From NCBI GenBank assembly GCA_018806915.1, contig JAGKQI010000052.1:1736001-1800000 (forward strand): 64,000 nucleotides of DNA. The letters run 5' to 3'. This document shows, piece by piece, positions 40,859 through 52,253 of this stretch (position 1 is the first letter of the stretch; each line of letters opens with the position of its first letter). Below the pieces are notes generated by a model. That model saw nothing but the letters and a program-made list of their open reading frames with translations, had not been told where the DNA came from and ran no database searches. Position numbers and translations under genes: made by a program. Source of the DNA: Phytophthora colocasiae. Lineage: Eukaryota; Oomycota; Peronosporomycetes; Peronosporales; Peronosporaceae.

Positions 40859-42083
40859 AATTCTTGGACGAGTCTCGGATCGCTGGCTTCTGGTCGTTTT
40901 TTTGTGCGTTTTTGTAGGTTTTAGACAGGCAGGAATGCAGATATACAGAGGAAATGAAGACGGCCAGAAGCTGCTGCGGACGGGGCTGGAAGACGCACAA
41001 GCAAGGAGCGGAGGGAGCTACGGCCGGCGACGGAAGAGGACGGCGCTGCTGCTGCTTGGGAGGAAATGGAGAAGGCCTCCCCAGCCAACCGCAACGAGTG
41101 GGAAAGGACTTTCACCCAATGGGATAATTTACATGCATTTCGACCAATAACAGGTAGATTAACTCCACATGGGGATAAAGAGCATATCGGGTTGAACAGC
41201 ACTCAGGTAGGTAAAGAGTACGGTAGCAGCGTTGTAATAATGTTTCAGATGCTAGCTGAAGCACACCCGAGCTATTTTTGAAGGTGCATGCACTGATACC
41301 AGTACGTAGATTTGGTAGATCTGCATCACAATGTCCTCCGCTGGCTAATCACTTCCCCGTTCAAAAGATACTTATTCACGGATGCAGCTTCAACGTTTTC
41401 CGATTGAGCAGAGACCTTGCAAATGGTACAAAGTGAGGGGATCGAGTCCGTGTGTGAGTCGAGCGAGTAGTGAGTAAGCGAATTGAACCTCTTTAAATGG
41501 AGAACACAACAGTTTTGCTGAAGTCATTTCACAACCAGAGCTCCGTTGGTGCAACTTTATCATTAATACTGAGACAGATGCCTTTTTTTTCATTTTCAGG
41601 TGAGGTATTTGACACCTCAAATAAAGCATATTATTAATGTTGTCATTAAGAATTAGGAAGATAAGACTCGAACAAGACGAGGTTGGGATCTTCTAGAGAA
41701 GAATCTCTACTACAAAGAGAATAGATTCTCGAATCAGGCTTTAAAAGCTTGTACGCTTCAGCAGCGCATGCCACTAAAGCGTATATTTTTGATAGCGTAT
41801 ACAACCGTCATTCCGCCCTGATACGATTGGCTAAAATACTTGCCTCAAATTTTATGTAAACGTTGTGTACGATAAAGTACTGACAAGATCGATCTCTCAG
41901 CCAATCCCCGCTCTTAACATGCTTCACTTAAACTGACTATTGCTGCAATTAACCGTAACTCGTGATTGGCTTAACTGACAAATGAATTACCCTAACTTAG
42001 TGCTTTACTTCACAGTCAAAACTTGCCCAGTCACTTCTACAGTACAAGTCACACATTGATTCTCTGCTTGCTACGCACTTACC
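40859..42083. other. Divergent intergenic region, 1.2 kb
   Basis: Holds the promoters of transportin (minus) and the NBP35-like gene (plus). Mostly AT-rich; no convincing coding region or transposon seen. The NBP35 start sits in a strong context (ACCATGGCG). Confidence 0.6.
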
Positions 42084-43266
42084 ATGGCGACTGCTGCCCC
42101 TGCCAACGCCAACGAGGAGTGTGTGGGTCCTCAATCCGAACAGGCCGGTAAGGCTGACGGCTGCACTGGGTGCCCCAACCAGAGTCTATGCGCATCGGGC
42201 GCTGTTCGCCAGCCAGACCCCGCCGTCTCGGATGTGAAGCAACGTTTGGCCGGCGTAAAGCACAAATTGCTGGTTCTGTCGGGCAAAGGAGGCGTTGGGA
42301 AGAGTACTGTGGCCTGCCAATTGGCCTTTGCGCTGGCTGGTAAGGGCTATCAAGTTGGACTGCTGGACGTGGACATCACAGGCCCCAGTGTGCCTCGAAT
42401 GCTGGGTCTCCTGGGCCAAGAAGTACATCAAAGTGCCGCCGGTTGGTCCCCAGTCTACGTGGACGACAACTTAGGCGTTATGTCCATCGGCTTCATGTTG
42501 CCCAATGCTGATGACGCTATTATCTGGCGTGGACCCAAGAAAAGCGGTATTATCAAGCAGTTCCTCGTGGACGTGCAGTGGGGAGAGCTGGACTACCTCA
42601 TCATCGACACGCCTCCTGGAACGTCCGACGAGCACATTAGCATTGTGCAGTACATGAAGGAGGCTGATCTGGATGGAGCTGTGGTGGTCACGACGCCCCA
42701 GGAGGTGGCGCTCAGTGATGTGCGCAAGGAGCTCAACTTCTGCCGCAAGACCAACATCAACGTGCTGGGCGTCGTGGAGAACATGAGCGGTGTGCAGCGT
42801 CCACTCGGAGATGTGAAGTTTGTTGCTGCTGATGGAAACGACCAGACAGCTGCAGTCATGAAGGTGGGGGCTTGTCGCTGTTAAGTATCGGAGATGTACG
42901 TTTGTGCTGACTTTTGTGATGTGGTTCTTGTTGTGTAGCTACTGCAAGAGAAGGCGCCGGAGCTGCTGCAGCACTCAGTACAGATGGAAGTGTTTCCCCG
43001 GGCCAATGGAGGCGGAGAGGCAATGGCTAAGAAGTTCAACGTGCCGTTCCTGGGACGTCTGCCGTTAGACAACAAGATGACGGGCGCTTGCGAAGAGGGT
43101 GTTTCCTTCCTGGAGGAGTACCCTGATTCCGTGGCCGCCCCAGCCTTCAGCAAAATTGTGCAAGGTATAGTAGCTCTATCTGCACGTATGCAACCTGAAT
43201 ATGATGATACTAAGTTGATATTGTTGAATTCACCTTGCAGATCTGGTTGATTCCGTCGAGAAGTAA
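42084..43266 (+). CDS. NUBP1: NBP35/NUBP1-type cytosolic Fe-S scaffold NTPase (three exons)
   Basis: Exons 42084-42863, 42939-43164 and 43241-43266, all with GT-AG introns (75 and 76 nt), give 343 residues. The N-terminal ferredoxin-like motif has Cys at 13, 27, 30 and 36 (CX13CX2CX5C), the hallmark of Nbp35 as opposed to Cfd1. A P-loop follows with the deviant Walker [11 protein letters not shown] (66-75), then [17 protein letters not shown], a Mrp-type switch ([15 protein letters not shown]) and ENMSG. In yeast-type proteins a CPxC follows ENMSG; here the sequence is [10 protein letters not shown], without Cys, as I recall from plant NBP35. The protein assembles 4Fe-4S clusters for cytosolic and nuclear enzymes. 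Only the short third exon supplies the C-terminal D-L-V-D-S-V-E-K. Confidence 0.9.
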
Positions 43267-43414
43267 GGTCACTCATAGCAAAGGAGTTTGAGAACAGGAA
43301 AAATACGAACACGTATATATGCACACTTGGAGCGGCTTTTTAACAGCCGAGGGCGACTACGAGCGCTTCCTTTACTTGTTCAATTGGCATGCAAACCACT
43401 CGGGACTTTCTCTC

Positions 43415-46400
43415 TTACTGCCTTGAGAATGCATCTATTGAGCTGGATATCTGCTCGGTATTGAGCAGTACAATAACGACGGAAACGTTGTCGGACGAAC
43501 CTGACCGAATTGCCAGATTCGCCAGAGACTGGCTGGCTTGCTGCAGGAAGAACAGCACAAACGGTTTAGTATCACGAGCCCACCCCACTCCGTTCCAGAA
43601 CAAACACGAACCTTTGCGGAGTAACCTTCGTTTAACCTATCGGCGACGTATTTCACGGCCTCCTTGCTCTTGATTGTGTCCCATAGACCGTCACAGGCGA
43701 GAACGAGGAAGTCGAACTCGGGTGTGATCTCAATGTCCTAAAATTGCAAACAATTGAGTCAGCTTCTGGTTAAGCAAGCCAACCTCTACATTTCCGTACC
43801 TGATACTCAGGGACTGAAATGACCAAATCACCATGAAAAACGCGGTCGTGTCCCTCAGGAAAGGCCCAATACTCATACGTCGACAGTGCTTCACCCTTAT
43901 AATCTTTGTCGCCAATGGCTCGCGAGACTGCCAGCTCGCCGTTCACTCGGTGGATTGTCACCCACTTGACTACTCGTTCGGCACGCTGTTGAATTTCTGG
44001 ATCACTTAAATCCATTGAGTGAAGCTTCGACAGTTGCAGTTCGCGCTCCTCTTTCACCCAGCCTCCCTGGTTTATGATCCGCTCTCGCTCATCTTCACGC
44101 CCGGGCGTTTGCTCTTCAATAATATCCAGAGCTTGACCCCCAATGCTTACAACTGCCCTGCAGTCTCCAATATTCGCTGTGATTAACCGGTTGCCTCGAA
44201 TTAACACCACTGCCGCTGTGGTGCCATCATCCAGACTCTGTTGACAGCGGAAGAGATAAATAAGTATGACTTAATGAACAAATAGTGGGCAATCTGGCAG
44301 CGCACCTCCTCCTCAGCTTTTTGCAGAAACTCCTCGTCAATTCGGGCAAAGCATTCTTCAAAAGCCAATCTTGTATCCGCCATAAAGGCTTCATGTGAAG
44401 TCAGGTAAGGTACCAAGCGTTGGTTGGTGAAAGTTGCAGCCTATTAGGACAATAGACAAGGTGTAAATAAGTAAGTTATTGTCAAATAACCTATGGCACC
44501 GTACCCGAACACCACTGTGGCCATCAAATAAGGCGTAAAACGACTGCCTCTGATGATGAGGCTCATCATCTTTCAAATGTGCGTTGAGATCAGGAATACA
44601 ACAACAAACATCCTCCATTGCTGATCGAACGCCCAACAGCGACGTCACTCCATGAATATCGTCGCCCGTCGAGTAACTCGAGCTGTCCTCGTTGAAGGTC
44701 TCATGAAATGAGTCGCGCGAGTTAATGGAGAATGACTCGATTGGCTGCATCTCGGCAAAACCTTCTCTCTGGTGACGAGGAACCCAGCGACCGGTACTAG
44801 GCGCAGGTGCAGGCTCTGGAGGCGGGGATAAGTCTACTGGAAGAGGCGGTGGCGAAGTCGGCTCTGCAGCGCTGCGGTTTCGAAGATACCTAGGGATGTA
44901 CTTGCCTGTCGCGACCGGCGGCGATGCTGATGGAATTATTGGAGGTGGATCAGTGGCTACCTCAGCATTCGTTCGACTTGCAGCTCCATCCTCCCACCGC
45001 CGTTGTCTATCGTGATCATCGTCTTTTTCTTTGGTTTCAACAATTGAGCTTCGCCTCACAGGAGGAGTGTGGTGCTCCGGTACATCATCCATTGGGTCGA
45101 ATGGAAACATCAATGGACTTCGCGGTCCAAAGCCACCAAAAGCCAACGGGCTGCTAGCCCTCCGAGGGCTGGCCCTCGACGATGAAGAACCATCGCCGCC
45201 TGTCGAATCGTCCGAGAAGCTTGTTGAAGCGAAAAAACCACCGCTCGCACGCCCACGGTATAAATCATCGACAGAAGCTGCCACCTGGAATTGGTCCATG
45301 TAGTCTTGGTAGTCGAATGATACACTTCGATTCACACGGGACATACTTTGCTACAACAGCACCCCGCACGCAAAAGCACAGATCCGCTTAAGTGTGAGTA
45401 AATCGCACATTGATTCATCAAGGTGTGCCTGCGGCATCCCGTTATAATGTAGACAAATTGCACGTACTCTTCGTGATAAACTATTGCAAAGCCGGTTCGG
45501 TCGATGCTCTGCCTGAAAGAAAGAGACACGCAGTTTTACTTTACTAGCACCTGTCAATCAAAGAGAAGAGACGTACCTGCGTTCGTGACAGTGCTGAAAC
45601 GATATTCGCAATTGATTTCTGAAAATTAAACAGCCACTCGTGCATCTACGATAGCAAGAGCGTTAGTTCACTAGTAAGAAACGCTGAATTGCTCGTTTCC
45701 TTACCATATCTTTGGACTCGGCGCGTAGAATATACCGCCGACTTTCCATGCGGATCTGGAACGCTGCGACACCAAAGTCTTTCTGCAAGAGCATGGAGGA
45801 CGTAAGGGAGAGTGAACGCAAGTGCAAGTTAGCAACGAGGAGACGTGGAGGAGTGAGGCAGAGGTAGCACCGGCACGCAGGAGTGTTCGTGCACGAGTCT
45901 CTTTCCTCTACCTCCTCAGCAATGGGAGGCAGCTGACCGAGTCGTACCGCTGTGGTCACCGAGTCGATGTTTTCCATGGAAATGACACCGCAGCATGTCT
46001 CGTCCGTCGGTTTCTGCTCCTTGACGTCTGCCTGAGACTTGTAGTAAAACAGTTTACTCTCTTGCATGACGAACCACCTCTTCTTCCACAACTTTGGGTC
46101 TTCCGAGCTCTGTTTCTCCAGATATCCCTCCATAAATGCAGCTCTACACAAAGTAAAGCAGCAATTTAAATACAAAGCAATAAACTCAAACAGAAATCAA
46201 CTCTCATACTCCAGGTATCTTGTATACCCGTCCATCGTGCGAGGGCGAAAGTAACTCGTTGACGTCATCGCGCCTAAACATAATCAATATTCTCTTCACA
46301 TATCTAGTTTATCAAGAGAAAATAAACTACAAAATACGCACCTGTACCCTCTAAATCATCTCCATCTGAAGAAGAAGACGACGAGGAAGAGCGACCGGCC

Positions 46401-46606
46401 GCTCGACCAAAAAATCGCGAGAAGCTGGAGCTTGGTGCAGGGATTGAGATACCTTGGCCATCACCAGCCTCTAAATGCGACGTGGGGGCCGTCTCAGCGC
46501 GCTCGCGATGTGCATGAGACGCCGGAGACGCGTGTTCGTGGTCTTCTGGCCGCCAGGACGCAGGAGGAGGCGCGTCACGATGCAGGAAGCGGCGGAAGCT
46601 GGCCAT
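43415..46606 (-). CDS. PH-domain/PP2C protein phosphatase fusion (11 exons)
   Basis: Exons (minus): 46606-46342, 46273-46228, 46143-45948, 45782-45705, 45645-45577, 45512-45468, 45350-44505, 44440-44306, 44237-43800, 43737-43612, 43540-43415. All ten introns are GT-AG and keep the frame, giving 789 residues. After a Ser-rich start (MASFRRFLHRDAPPPASW), a PH domain spans about 106-220 (FMEGYLEKQSSEDPKLWKKR, FQIRMESRRYILRAES, MHEWLFNFQKSIANIV). A disordered Pro/Ser-rich linker precedes the PP2C domain (about 465-789), with all metal and catalytic motifs: RSAMED, DGHSG, DGTTA, ANIGDCRAV, AVSRAIGD, LACDGLWD and GSSDNVSVVIV. PP2C removes Ser/Thr phosphates; the PH domain should bind phosphoinositides or a partner and place it at membranes. 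Two separate genes are the alternative: reading through intron 6 stops at 45351, six bases before the ATG at 45344. Confidence 0.82.
45351..45467 (-). other. Intron joining PH and PP2C halves
   Basis: 117 nt: donor CGA-AGA|GTACGT (45467 downward) and acceptor ...CTGTTGTAG|CAAAG (45351). The TAG of the acceptor is also the only stop of the unspliced PH frame, and both flanking exons are in phase 0. GTACG-type donors also occur in several other introns of this gene, which supports the model. Confidence 0.75.
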
Positions 46607-46739
46607 TAGCTGAGCTTCCTAAGATTCGATTTGCGGGTGTACCCCCTATCGTAAAATGAGCATGGTTTTAGCAGTATTTTTAAAGCCTTTATTAAGGGTA
46701 ATTAGAGTTGAAGTTGAGTTGAAGTGTCAATTAAGCTTG

Positions 46740-48080
46740 TATCATAGCAGGTTTTCTCTCTTGTACGTGTCCAGGTGGTCGAGTATCCATACTTCGCTTT
46801 GCTCTTGTGTTCGTAGCCCCAGATAAAGTACGCGTGGATCTTGTTCCACACATTCTCGTACTCAAGGGGATCTGATTACCCCGTCAAAGCCGCTTGGATT
46901 CTGTTCCGTGACTATTGGAGACACCAGGACGATGTCATTGTGAGTCTCAAGGCAGTCAGAACGGAGACGCACATAGTGATCCCGTCACAGTCGGGACGGA
47001 GCAGCTCGCAAGCGAACGTCAACAACTCGCTGAAATTCGCCACGTTCATTGCAGATCGATACAAAGACAGCGAGGCTCCTCGACCTGAACCTCATGAACG
47101 AACCAGCACCACCCACAGACCGGAAGGTTTTTGACGGACTACTACGTTGAAGCGTACAAATAGATACGTGCTTCAGGTAGAAACTGCGCTAGGTTGTTCT
47201 TCACAGCCCAGTCGTTGATAAGGGTATCCAAGTACTCTTGAGTCCTCAAGGGGCAACCATATCATTTTCGTCACTGGGCGAATTTACAGCGTCTCGGATG
47301 ATCTAATACCCCACAGACATACGAACAGTGTTGAGTACACCAGTATTAGCGATTTTCTGGACGTTGGACTCAGTGATCCAGGTCTGTCAGTGGCCTTCAA
47401 AGGTAGCAGTGACTGTCTCTTTGCTGCGGAATTTCATCAAAGAGTACTCTCTCTCTCTCTCTCTCTCTCGCAAAGAAAGCAACATCCCTTCCCAAAACAC
47501 ATAAGAGTCCCAGGACATCCAGTATTCGTCACGAGCCATCCACCCAGGTCCACAGCTCGTGCTCGACCCTCGCCACGTCGAATCTTAGCCATGGATGTGG
47601 CTCACAACAGTTAGATCTACCACCGATACCTCTCTTGAGGTAGCGGTTAATCACGAAGGTGTAGTCCACACTGCCTATTGTCTGCGTGCCTTTTTATCAA
47701 CAACCAGTGGGGTGAAGGCCGTAGACGACATCGAGATCGTTACCATAGAAGTTAATGCCAACAACAAGCCAAAAAAGTTGGCATGCGAGAGGTTTGATAG
47801 CGAATGCGTTGAAGTGCCATCTCTTGTCAAGACTTCTGCTCTGCACTGCAGAGCGGTTAGGAAACTGGTTGAACGTGCTGGGCGTAGCACACTGGTACGT
47901 ATTCATTTCCTGAGAGAGGACAGAAGCACAAATCTCTCTCATGTACTGACCACACCTTCACATTTGGATCAGGAATACCATTGTCGGAACAGCAGAAACC
48001 AAGTGATGACAACAACAAGGTTAGATTTTTCAAGAGTTTAGTGAGCAACCTACCCGTCTTTTGCTCCACACTCCTCCAAT
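46740..48080 (-). pseudogene. Scrambled PAN-GH5 pseudogene A
   Basis: Minus-strand remnants in gene order: a leader with a hydrophobic run that could be a signal peptide (KLLKNLTLLLSSLGFC, near 48000), a spacer, a PAN/Apple-like piece (GINFYGNDLDVVYGLHPTGC near 47730, VDYTFVINRYLKR near 47640), then GH5 start (WMARDEYWMSWDS near 47540). The middle of GH5 (about 46871-47160) is inverted and reads on the plus strand (NVNNSLKFATFIADRYKDSE). The C-terminal part (YFIWGYEHKS near 46820) is again on the minus strand. A (CT)12 microsatellite at 47446-47469 lies inside. Stops and inversion make it non-functional. It gives the best picture of the original N terminus of this family. Confidence 0.7.
47446..47469. 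repeat. (CT)n microsatellite
   Basis: About twelve perfect CT dinucleotides inside the GH5 pseudogene. Confidence 0.9.
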
Positions 48081-48229
48081 CAATGAATCAACGAAATAAA
48101 TGCGTTGCACGCTACGTGATCCCACCTCCGCCACATTTCATCCGATTTGGTATCACATGACCACGTTAATCGCTGGCAGCAAACTCCAGGTACAGAAACC
48201 CATCGAATATCAGCACCATCGCGAAGTCA

Positions 48230-51200
48230 TTACTCCAAAAACTCTTGCAAGTTGCAAAGTGCATCGGGGCTTGACGTCCGACCCAACCCCATAGCATCAC
48301 GAGCTGTCACGTACACATGAACCAGATTTTCGAAGTCCGAGTCTCGCTGAGCCCCTGGTGTCTTCACCAACCTCTTCTCCAGCACGTCTAGAACCTCACG
48401 GGCCTGTGGCGTCTTATCGACGGAGCAACTCAGCTGCGCCGTGCCCACCACAAACCTCGTAAACTTCATCGTCGTGTTACAAAGCTTGTGCACAGGAGCG
48501 AGTGCTGGAACAGCAAGGGCAGCGTGGTCAACTCGATAGAACTTGTGCATCATGTGGATCACTTGCAAAGCCTCGGACGCTATGGCACTGCGAAAGCGGC
48601 GATCTGTCGAATGAAGTCTGCTTGGGTGCGACGAGGCCTCCACTGAGCTCTCCAGCGTGTCAATCAGCTTGCACGTGCGCTTCACATCGTCTGTTTTGCT
48701 AGCTGCCGAGATACTTGGGTCTCGTAGTCGAGCAAATGTAGCGGCTGTACTTTCGATCGAGTTCTTTAACAATGAAAACGGTTCCGTGTCGCCATCCACA
48801 TCTTCCTCTACGTCAGCAGCCACCAACAGATCCTTCAGCAAGTTTGACACGTCCACAGAGTCATCTCTTGTCGCAACTGGCGTAGACATTTCCGAAACCT
48901 TTTCTCCCTTGCCCTTCTTGTTCTTCTTCTTCTTGTTGTTTTTCTTCTTCTTCGACCATGTTGCGGTGTTTGGGTTGGTATTTTCCAACGCTCGCTGCCG
49001 TTCTTGATCGCGTTGGGCAGACACCGACTTACGCAGCCGCTCAGCCCTGAGATTGCCTTGATGACGGAACAACGCGTCGCGGTTTCTCGCGCCTTCACAA
49101 ACTGCTTGACTCTTCTCAATCTCCACGATGGAAGCCGCAATTTCTCGTCTCCACTGCCGGTCAGTCGTTACATCACACACACGATTCCCCTTGCCGTCTT
49201 TTATACGAAGATCAGCTCCAAATACAGCCAGCATATCGTACAAGCTGCGATGCCCGTGCTTGACAGCCAGGTGTGCAAGCGTTTCCTTCGTATGGAATGT
49301 GGGTGTGTTCAAATCCACCATGTTGTCTGCCTCCAGTATGATCCGAACAATGTCCTCATGGCCTGCAATTGCAGCACTGTGAACTGCCATAGTGTTCGAA
49401 AGCATCTCCAATGGATATGGAATATCACGTTGCCGTGGCTTCCGGCGGCAATGCAGTGGCTGAATGGTGAGTGCTCCTAGCTGAATCATCCACTCCACCA
49501 GGTCAGAATCGTGCGCGGGACCAGCTGCAGCTTGATGGAACAGCGAACACAGCTCATCCAGCATGGAATTCGAGAGATTGTTCAGATCAACCCTGCCCAT
49601 ATTATCTTTCAAGGCATCGAGGGTTGCTGCAGACGTCGAGCAGAGCGATGCCATTGACAGGAGATCAGGATCTCTTCTGAGTTCGGACTTCAGTTTGTTC
49701 AGATCGGTCTCAGACAGAGGCCCATTGCTTTCTTCGAGAATGTCCATCAGATCGGAAAACAACTTGTTACGTGCATCGCCCCGTGTTGGCCGCACGCTAG
49801 ACGGCGTACCGTACTCCTGGTTGACAAAATCGGGTTGGGACGGGAACGTGAAATACTTCCGATCGCACACGAGTCGAGGGGTTGCAAACTTTGCGTTAAT
49901 CACAGCGGCAGCTTTCCTGCACATCATCTCGACACCTTCGCCACCAATAACGTCCAACTGAACAACTCGATACTCCGTTGGTATCATGCGCAAATCCAAC
50001 GTCCCATCAGCCTGTAAGCAATCCAAGAGCGGCATGAGAGGCATCATCACAGAATCCTCCAATGCGCGGTTAACCCGATATTGACGAGATTCGCCGCGCG
50101 GTGGGCGAGCAGAGATATAGTCGTTATGATACTGTCGCTGGCCCAAGGCGTCACACATATCCGAGAACGTGTCCGAGAGGTCGTCATTGAGCTTCAGTAT
50201 ATCACGAGACAAAACACGAGTCTGGAACAGCTCTTGGGAGCAAATATCTGCGGCTTTGTTTAGCATCGCTTTCGATGAAGCACCTCCCAGCACAGACTTG
50301 TCCTTGCCATGTATCAATCGATAGATCTTGGACAAATCCTGGAAATGAAGTGCTTTGCGCACTTTAACCCCCTCTTTTCCGGGAGGTGGCGGCACTCCGC
50401 GGTACATCGCATTGACAGCAGTAGCAGTCAGGTGAGAGCTGAGCAGGTACGCGCGGTTGTAAGAACCGTGCACCGCTGCGGATCGTGATGGAGTGAATAT
50501 CATTTCATCGTAAATGTCCAGCACATCATCGAAAAACGGGATATGCTGGAGAAAGCCTTGTTCAACCAGCGCGTGGTAAAGGTGGCCAAAGGCTCGGAAC
50601 CTCGAGGTCACCATCAAAACCTCACTCGCCATGTGCAGATAGTGGAAGTTGTAGGTCAGCATCAAAAAGCCCGCCATCAACGGATTTGCACGCGCTAGGT
50701 TGTGCCCCCGAGTCGACCTCTTGATTTCTCCCACACACACCTTCAGAGCGTTGTGGATTTCCTTGTCGGCAGTTAATACCACGCCCTTCGCTACAGTAGC
50801 CTCCATATTTTTCATCAGATCCTTCGTGTGCTTGAACGTAAGACTCACATTACGAGTGAGTCCCGATTTTCCTTGTAGTGCTGCAACTGATTTCAGCCAG
50901 CAGATGCACGCGAAAACAATTGGCACCGTAACCTTCCGCGACGTGAAGTACTTGTCCATCAACGCCATGAAGGAGCTCGTCAAATTTGAGCCGTCGAATG
51001 CAGAACCAGTGGCCACTTTGGTCGCGAGGATTGTGTTGAACAGCAGCGGCAGTTGTTGCAGCAGAAACACCACCATGTTGGTAGGGTCTGGGAGAACATA
51101 CTGTGGAGTGCGATCTTCTCCGTACGTTTCGCCGAAGAAGCCGTCCCGAAGAATCAACTTCGTCTTCGCTTTTGTCGGAATGGCAGACGTAAAACTCGAC

Positions 51201-52069
51201 AGCGTGCTCCCCACGCTAATGAAATCGACGATCAACATACCTGGGATGAACGTGTATGTGCCGTTGTTCTGGAATTTGGTCCAGAAGTCTACGACAGCGC
51301 GGGCAATTTTGGTCGGGTAGTCTTTTGGCATGCTATCCATCACAATATTCAACACATCCTCCGCCGTCTTGAGTATCGGATATCTCAACTGGAGCTCGGC
51401 CGTGAGAGCCGTGACAGTGTCCATGGCCACTTTAACCACCACTGTGGCCTCCAGCATTGTGCGTTGCTGCTTCTTAACTTGGTCGTAGATACTAAAGACG
51501 CCTTCCGCCAGCTCTTCCAGCTCCAAGAAGAAGTAGACCACCTCCAACCGCAGATCTTCAGCAAAAGCCTCGTTGAATAACTGGTTTCGGTCCACTTTGA
51601 CACTTTTGTCGCCTTCAAATTGGGCCACAAAGAGCTCTTCGTCTGGGAAATAGTTCTCGTCAACCTCCAAGACCTTATAGTAGTTCTCGAACTTCTTGAT
51701 TTCGTAAGTGGCGTCCACAGTGTACACATACTGGAACGCGACGATCTGTAACTTCCTGTGCCAGTTCCTAAGCAGGTCCAGGAAATACTGGTGGCCACTA
51801 TCCCCACCCCCGACAAAGAACTGCGCGACGTGTTCTCTCAATGTGATGGCGCATTGGCAGGCGGCCAGCGCCTTGGGAAGCTCCTGTAGAAGTTTGGGCG
51901 TGAGACTGGTCGGTGCCGCCGCGATCTCGTCCACCACGTCACTGAGCGCCCAGAGCTTCACGCTCTGGCCCGTGTGACGACCGCGGCCGCGAGCTAGGAT
52001 TAGCCAGTCCAAGAAGTAGGCCGTGGCGCGCTTGTAGCGGCCATACTTGCTCATAGGAAACGGCGCCAT
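48230..52069 (-). CDS. DUF6604-type protein with ankyrin repeats, 1,279 residues
   Basis: One long uninterrupted exon. The N terminus (YKRATAYFLDWLILARGRG) is the start of a DUF6604 domain, found in fungal and oomycete proteins of unknown role; it continues to about residue 300. The middle is alpha-helical without a known fold. Ankyrin-like repeats lie near residues 905-985 (MAVHSAAIAGHEDIVRIIL, ETLAHLAVKHGHRSLYDMLA). A Lys-rich coil (about 1050-1070: KKKKNNKKKKNKKGKGEK) could act as a nuclear or nucleolar signal or bind RNA. ATG 52069 gives the longest form; a second Met five codons on would also keep the domain. The 3' end (about 190 bp plus flank) is copied in inverted orientation at 52254-52484, and the reading is intact despite transposons on its 5' side. 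Function unknown. Confidence 0.8.
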   Translation of the reverse strand: MAPFPMSKYGRYKRATAYFLDWLILARGRGRHTGQSVKLWALSDVVDEIAAAPTSLTPKLLQELPKALAACQCAITLREHVAQFFVGGGDSGHQYFLDLLRNWHRKLQIVAFQYVYTVDATYEIKKFENYYKVLEVDENYFPDEELFVAQFEGDKSVKVDRNQLFNEAFAEDLRLEVVYFFLELEELAEGVFSIYDQVKKQQRTMLEATVVVKVAMDTVTALTAELQLRYPILKTAEDVLNIVMDSMPKDYPTKIARAVVDFWTKFQNNGTYTFIPGMLIVDFISVGSTLSSFTSAIPTKAKTKLILRDGFFGETYGEDRTPQYVLPDPTNMVVFLLQQLPLLFNTILATKVATGSAFDGSNLTSSFMALMDKYFTSRKVTVPIVFACICWLKSVAALQGKSGLTRNVSLTFKHTKDLMKNMEATVAKGVVLTADKEIHNALKVCVGEIKRSTRGHNLARANPLMAGFLMLTYNFHYLHMASEVLMVTSRFRAFGHLYHALVEQGFLQHIPFFDDVLDIYDEMIFTPSRSAAVHGSYNRAYLLSSHLTATAVNAMYRGVPPPPGKEGVKVRKALHFQDLSKIYRLIHGKDKSVLGGASSKAMLNKAADICSQELFQTRVLSRDILKLNDDLSDTFSDMCDALGQRQYHNDYISARPPRGESRQYRVNRALEDSVMMPLMPLLDCLQADGTLDLRMIPTEYRVVQLDVIGGEGVEMMCRKAAAVINAKFATPRLVCDRKYFTFPSQPDFVNQEYGTPSSVRPTRGDARNKLFSDLMDILEESNGPLSETDLNKLKSELRRDPDLLSMASLCSTSAATLDALKDNMGRVDLNNLSNSMLDELCSLFHQAAAGPAHDSDLVEWMIQLGALTIQPLHCRRKPRQRDIPYPLEMLSNTMAVHSAAIAGHEDIVRIILEADNMVDLNTPTFHTKETLAHLAVKHGHRSLYDMLAVFGADLRIKDGKGNRVCDVTTDRQWRREIAASIVEIEKSQAVCEGARNRDALFRHQGNLRAERLRKSVSAQRDQERQRALENTNPNTATWSKKKKNNKKKKNKKGKGEKVSEMSTPVATRDDSVDVSNLLKDLLVAADVEEDVDGDTEPFSLLKNSIESTAATFARLRDPSISAASKTDDVKRTCKLIDTLESSVEASSHPSRLHSTDRRFRSAIASEALQVIHMMHKFYRVDHAALAVPALAPVHKLCNTTMKFTRFVVGTAQLSCSVDKTPQAREVLDVLEKRLVKTPGAQRDSDFENLVHVYVTARDAMGLGRTSSPDALCNLQEFLE

Positions 52070-52253
52070 ATCCGAGTCTGATTCCGAGCTTTTTTTTCAG
52101 ATATTGATTGCACAAATTAATACACTAAATACTACTTACAGGGGGGAACTTTTCGATTCGTGTTGAATTTGTTATCAGTTGACTACGGCGGGTAGAAGTG
52201 TTAGTCGGTGGTGCGGGGATCTAAATACTTAAAAGTAATTTATTTATCATAGA

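Noticed and set aside
45783..45947. Retaining this segment as coding in the PH domain (it is a multiple of three with no stop)
   Set aside because: It splits the PH beta sheet and is bounded by good GT-AG sites; removal gives a continuous PH domain. Retention as an isoform remains possible.
45822..46169. 115-codon plus-strand ORF
   Set aside because: Antisense to PH exons and intron, no recognisable features.
47595..48041. 148-codon plus-strand ORF
   Set aside because: The same DNA encodes PAN-domain remnants on the minus strand shared with 56100-56850; the plus frame is not conserved.
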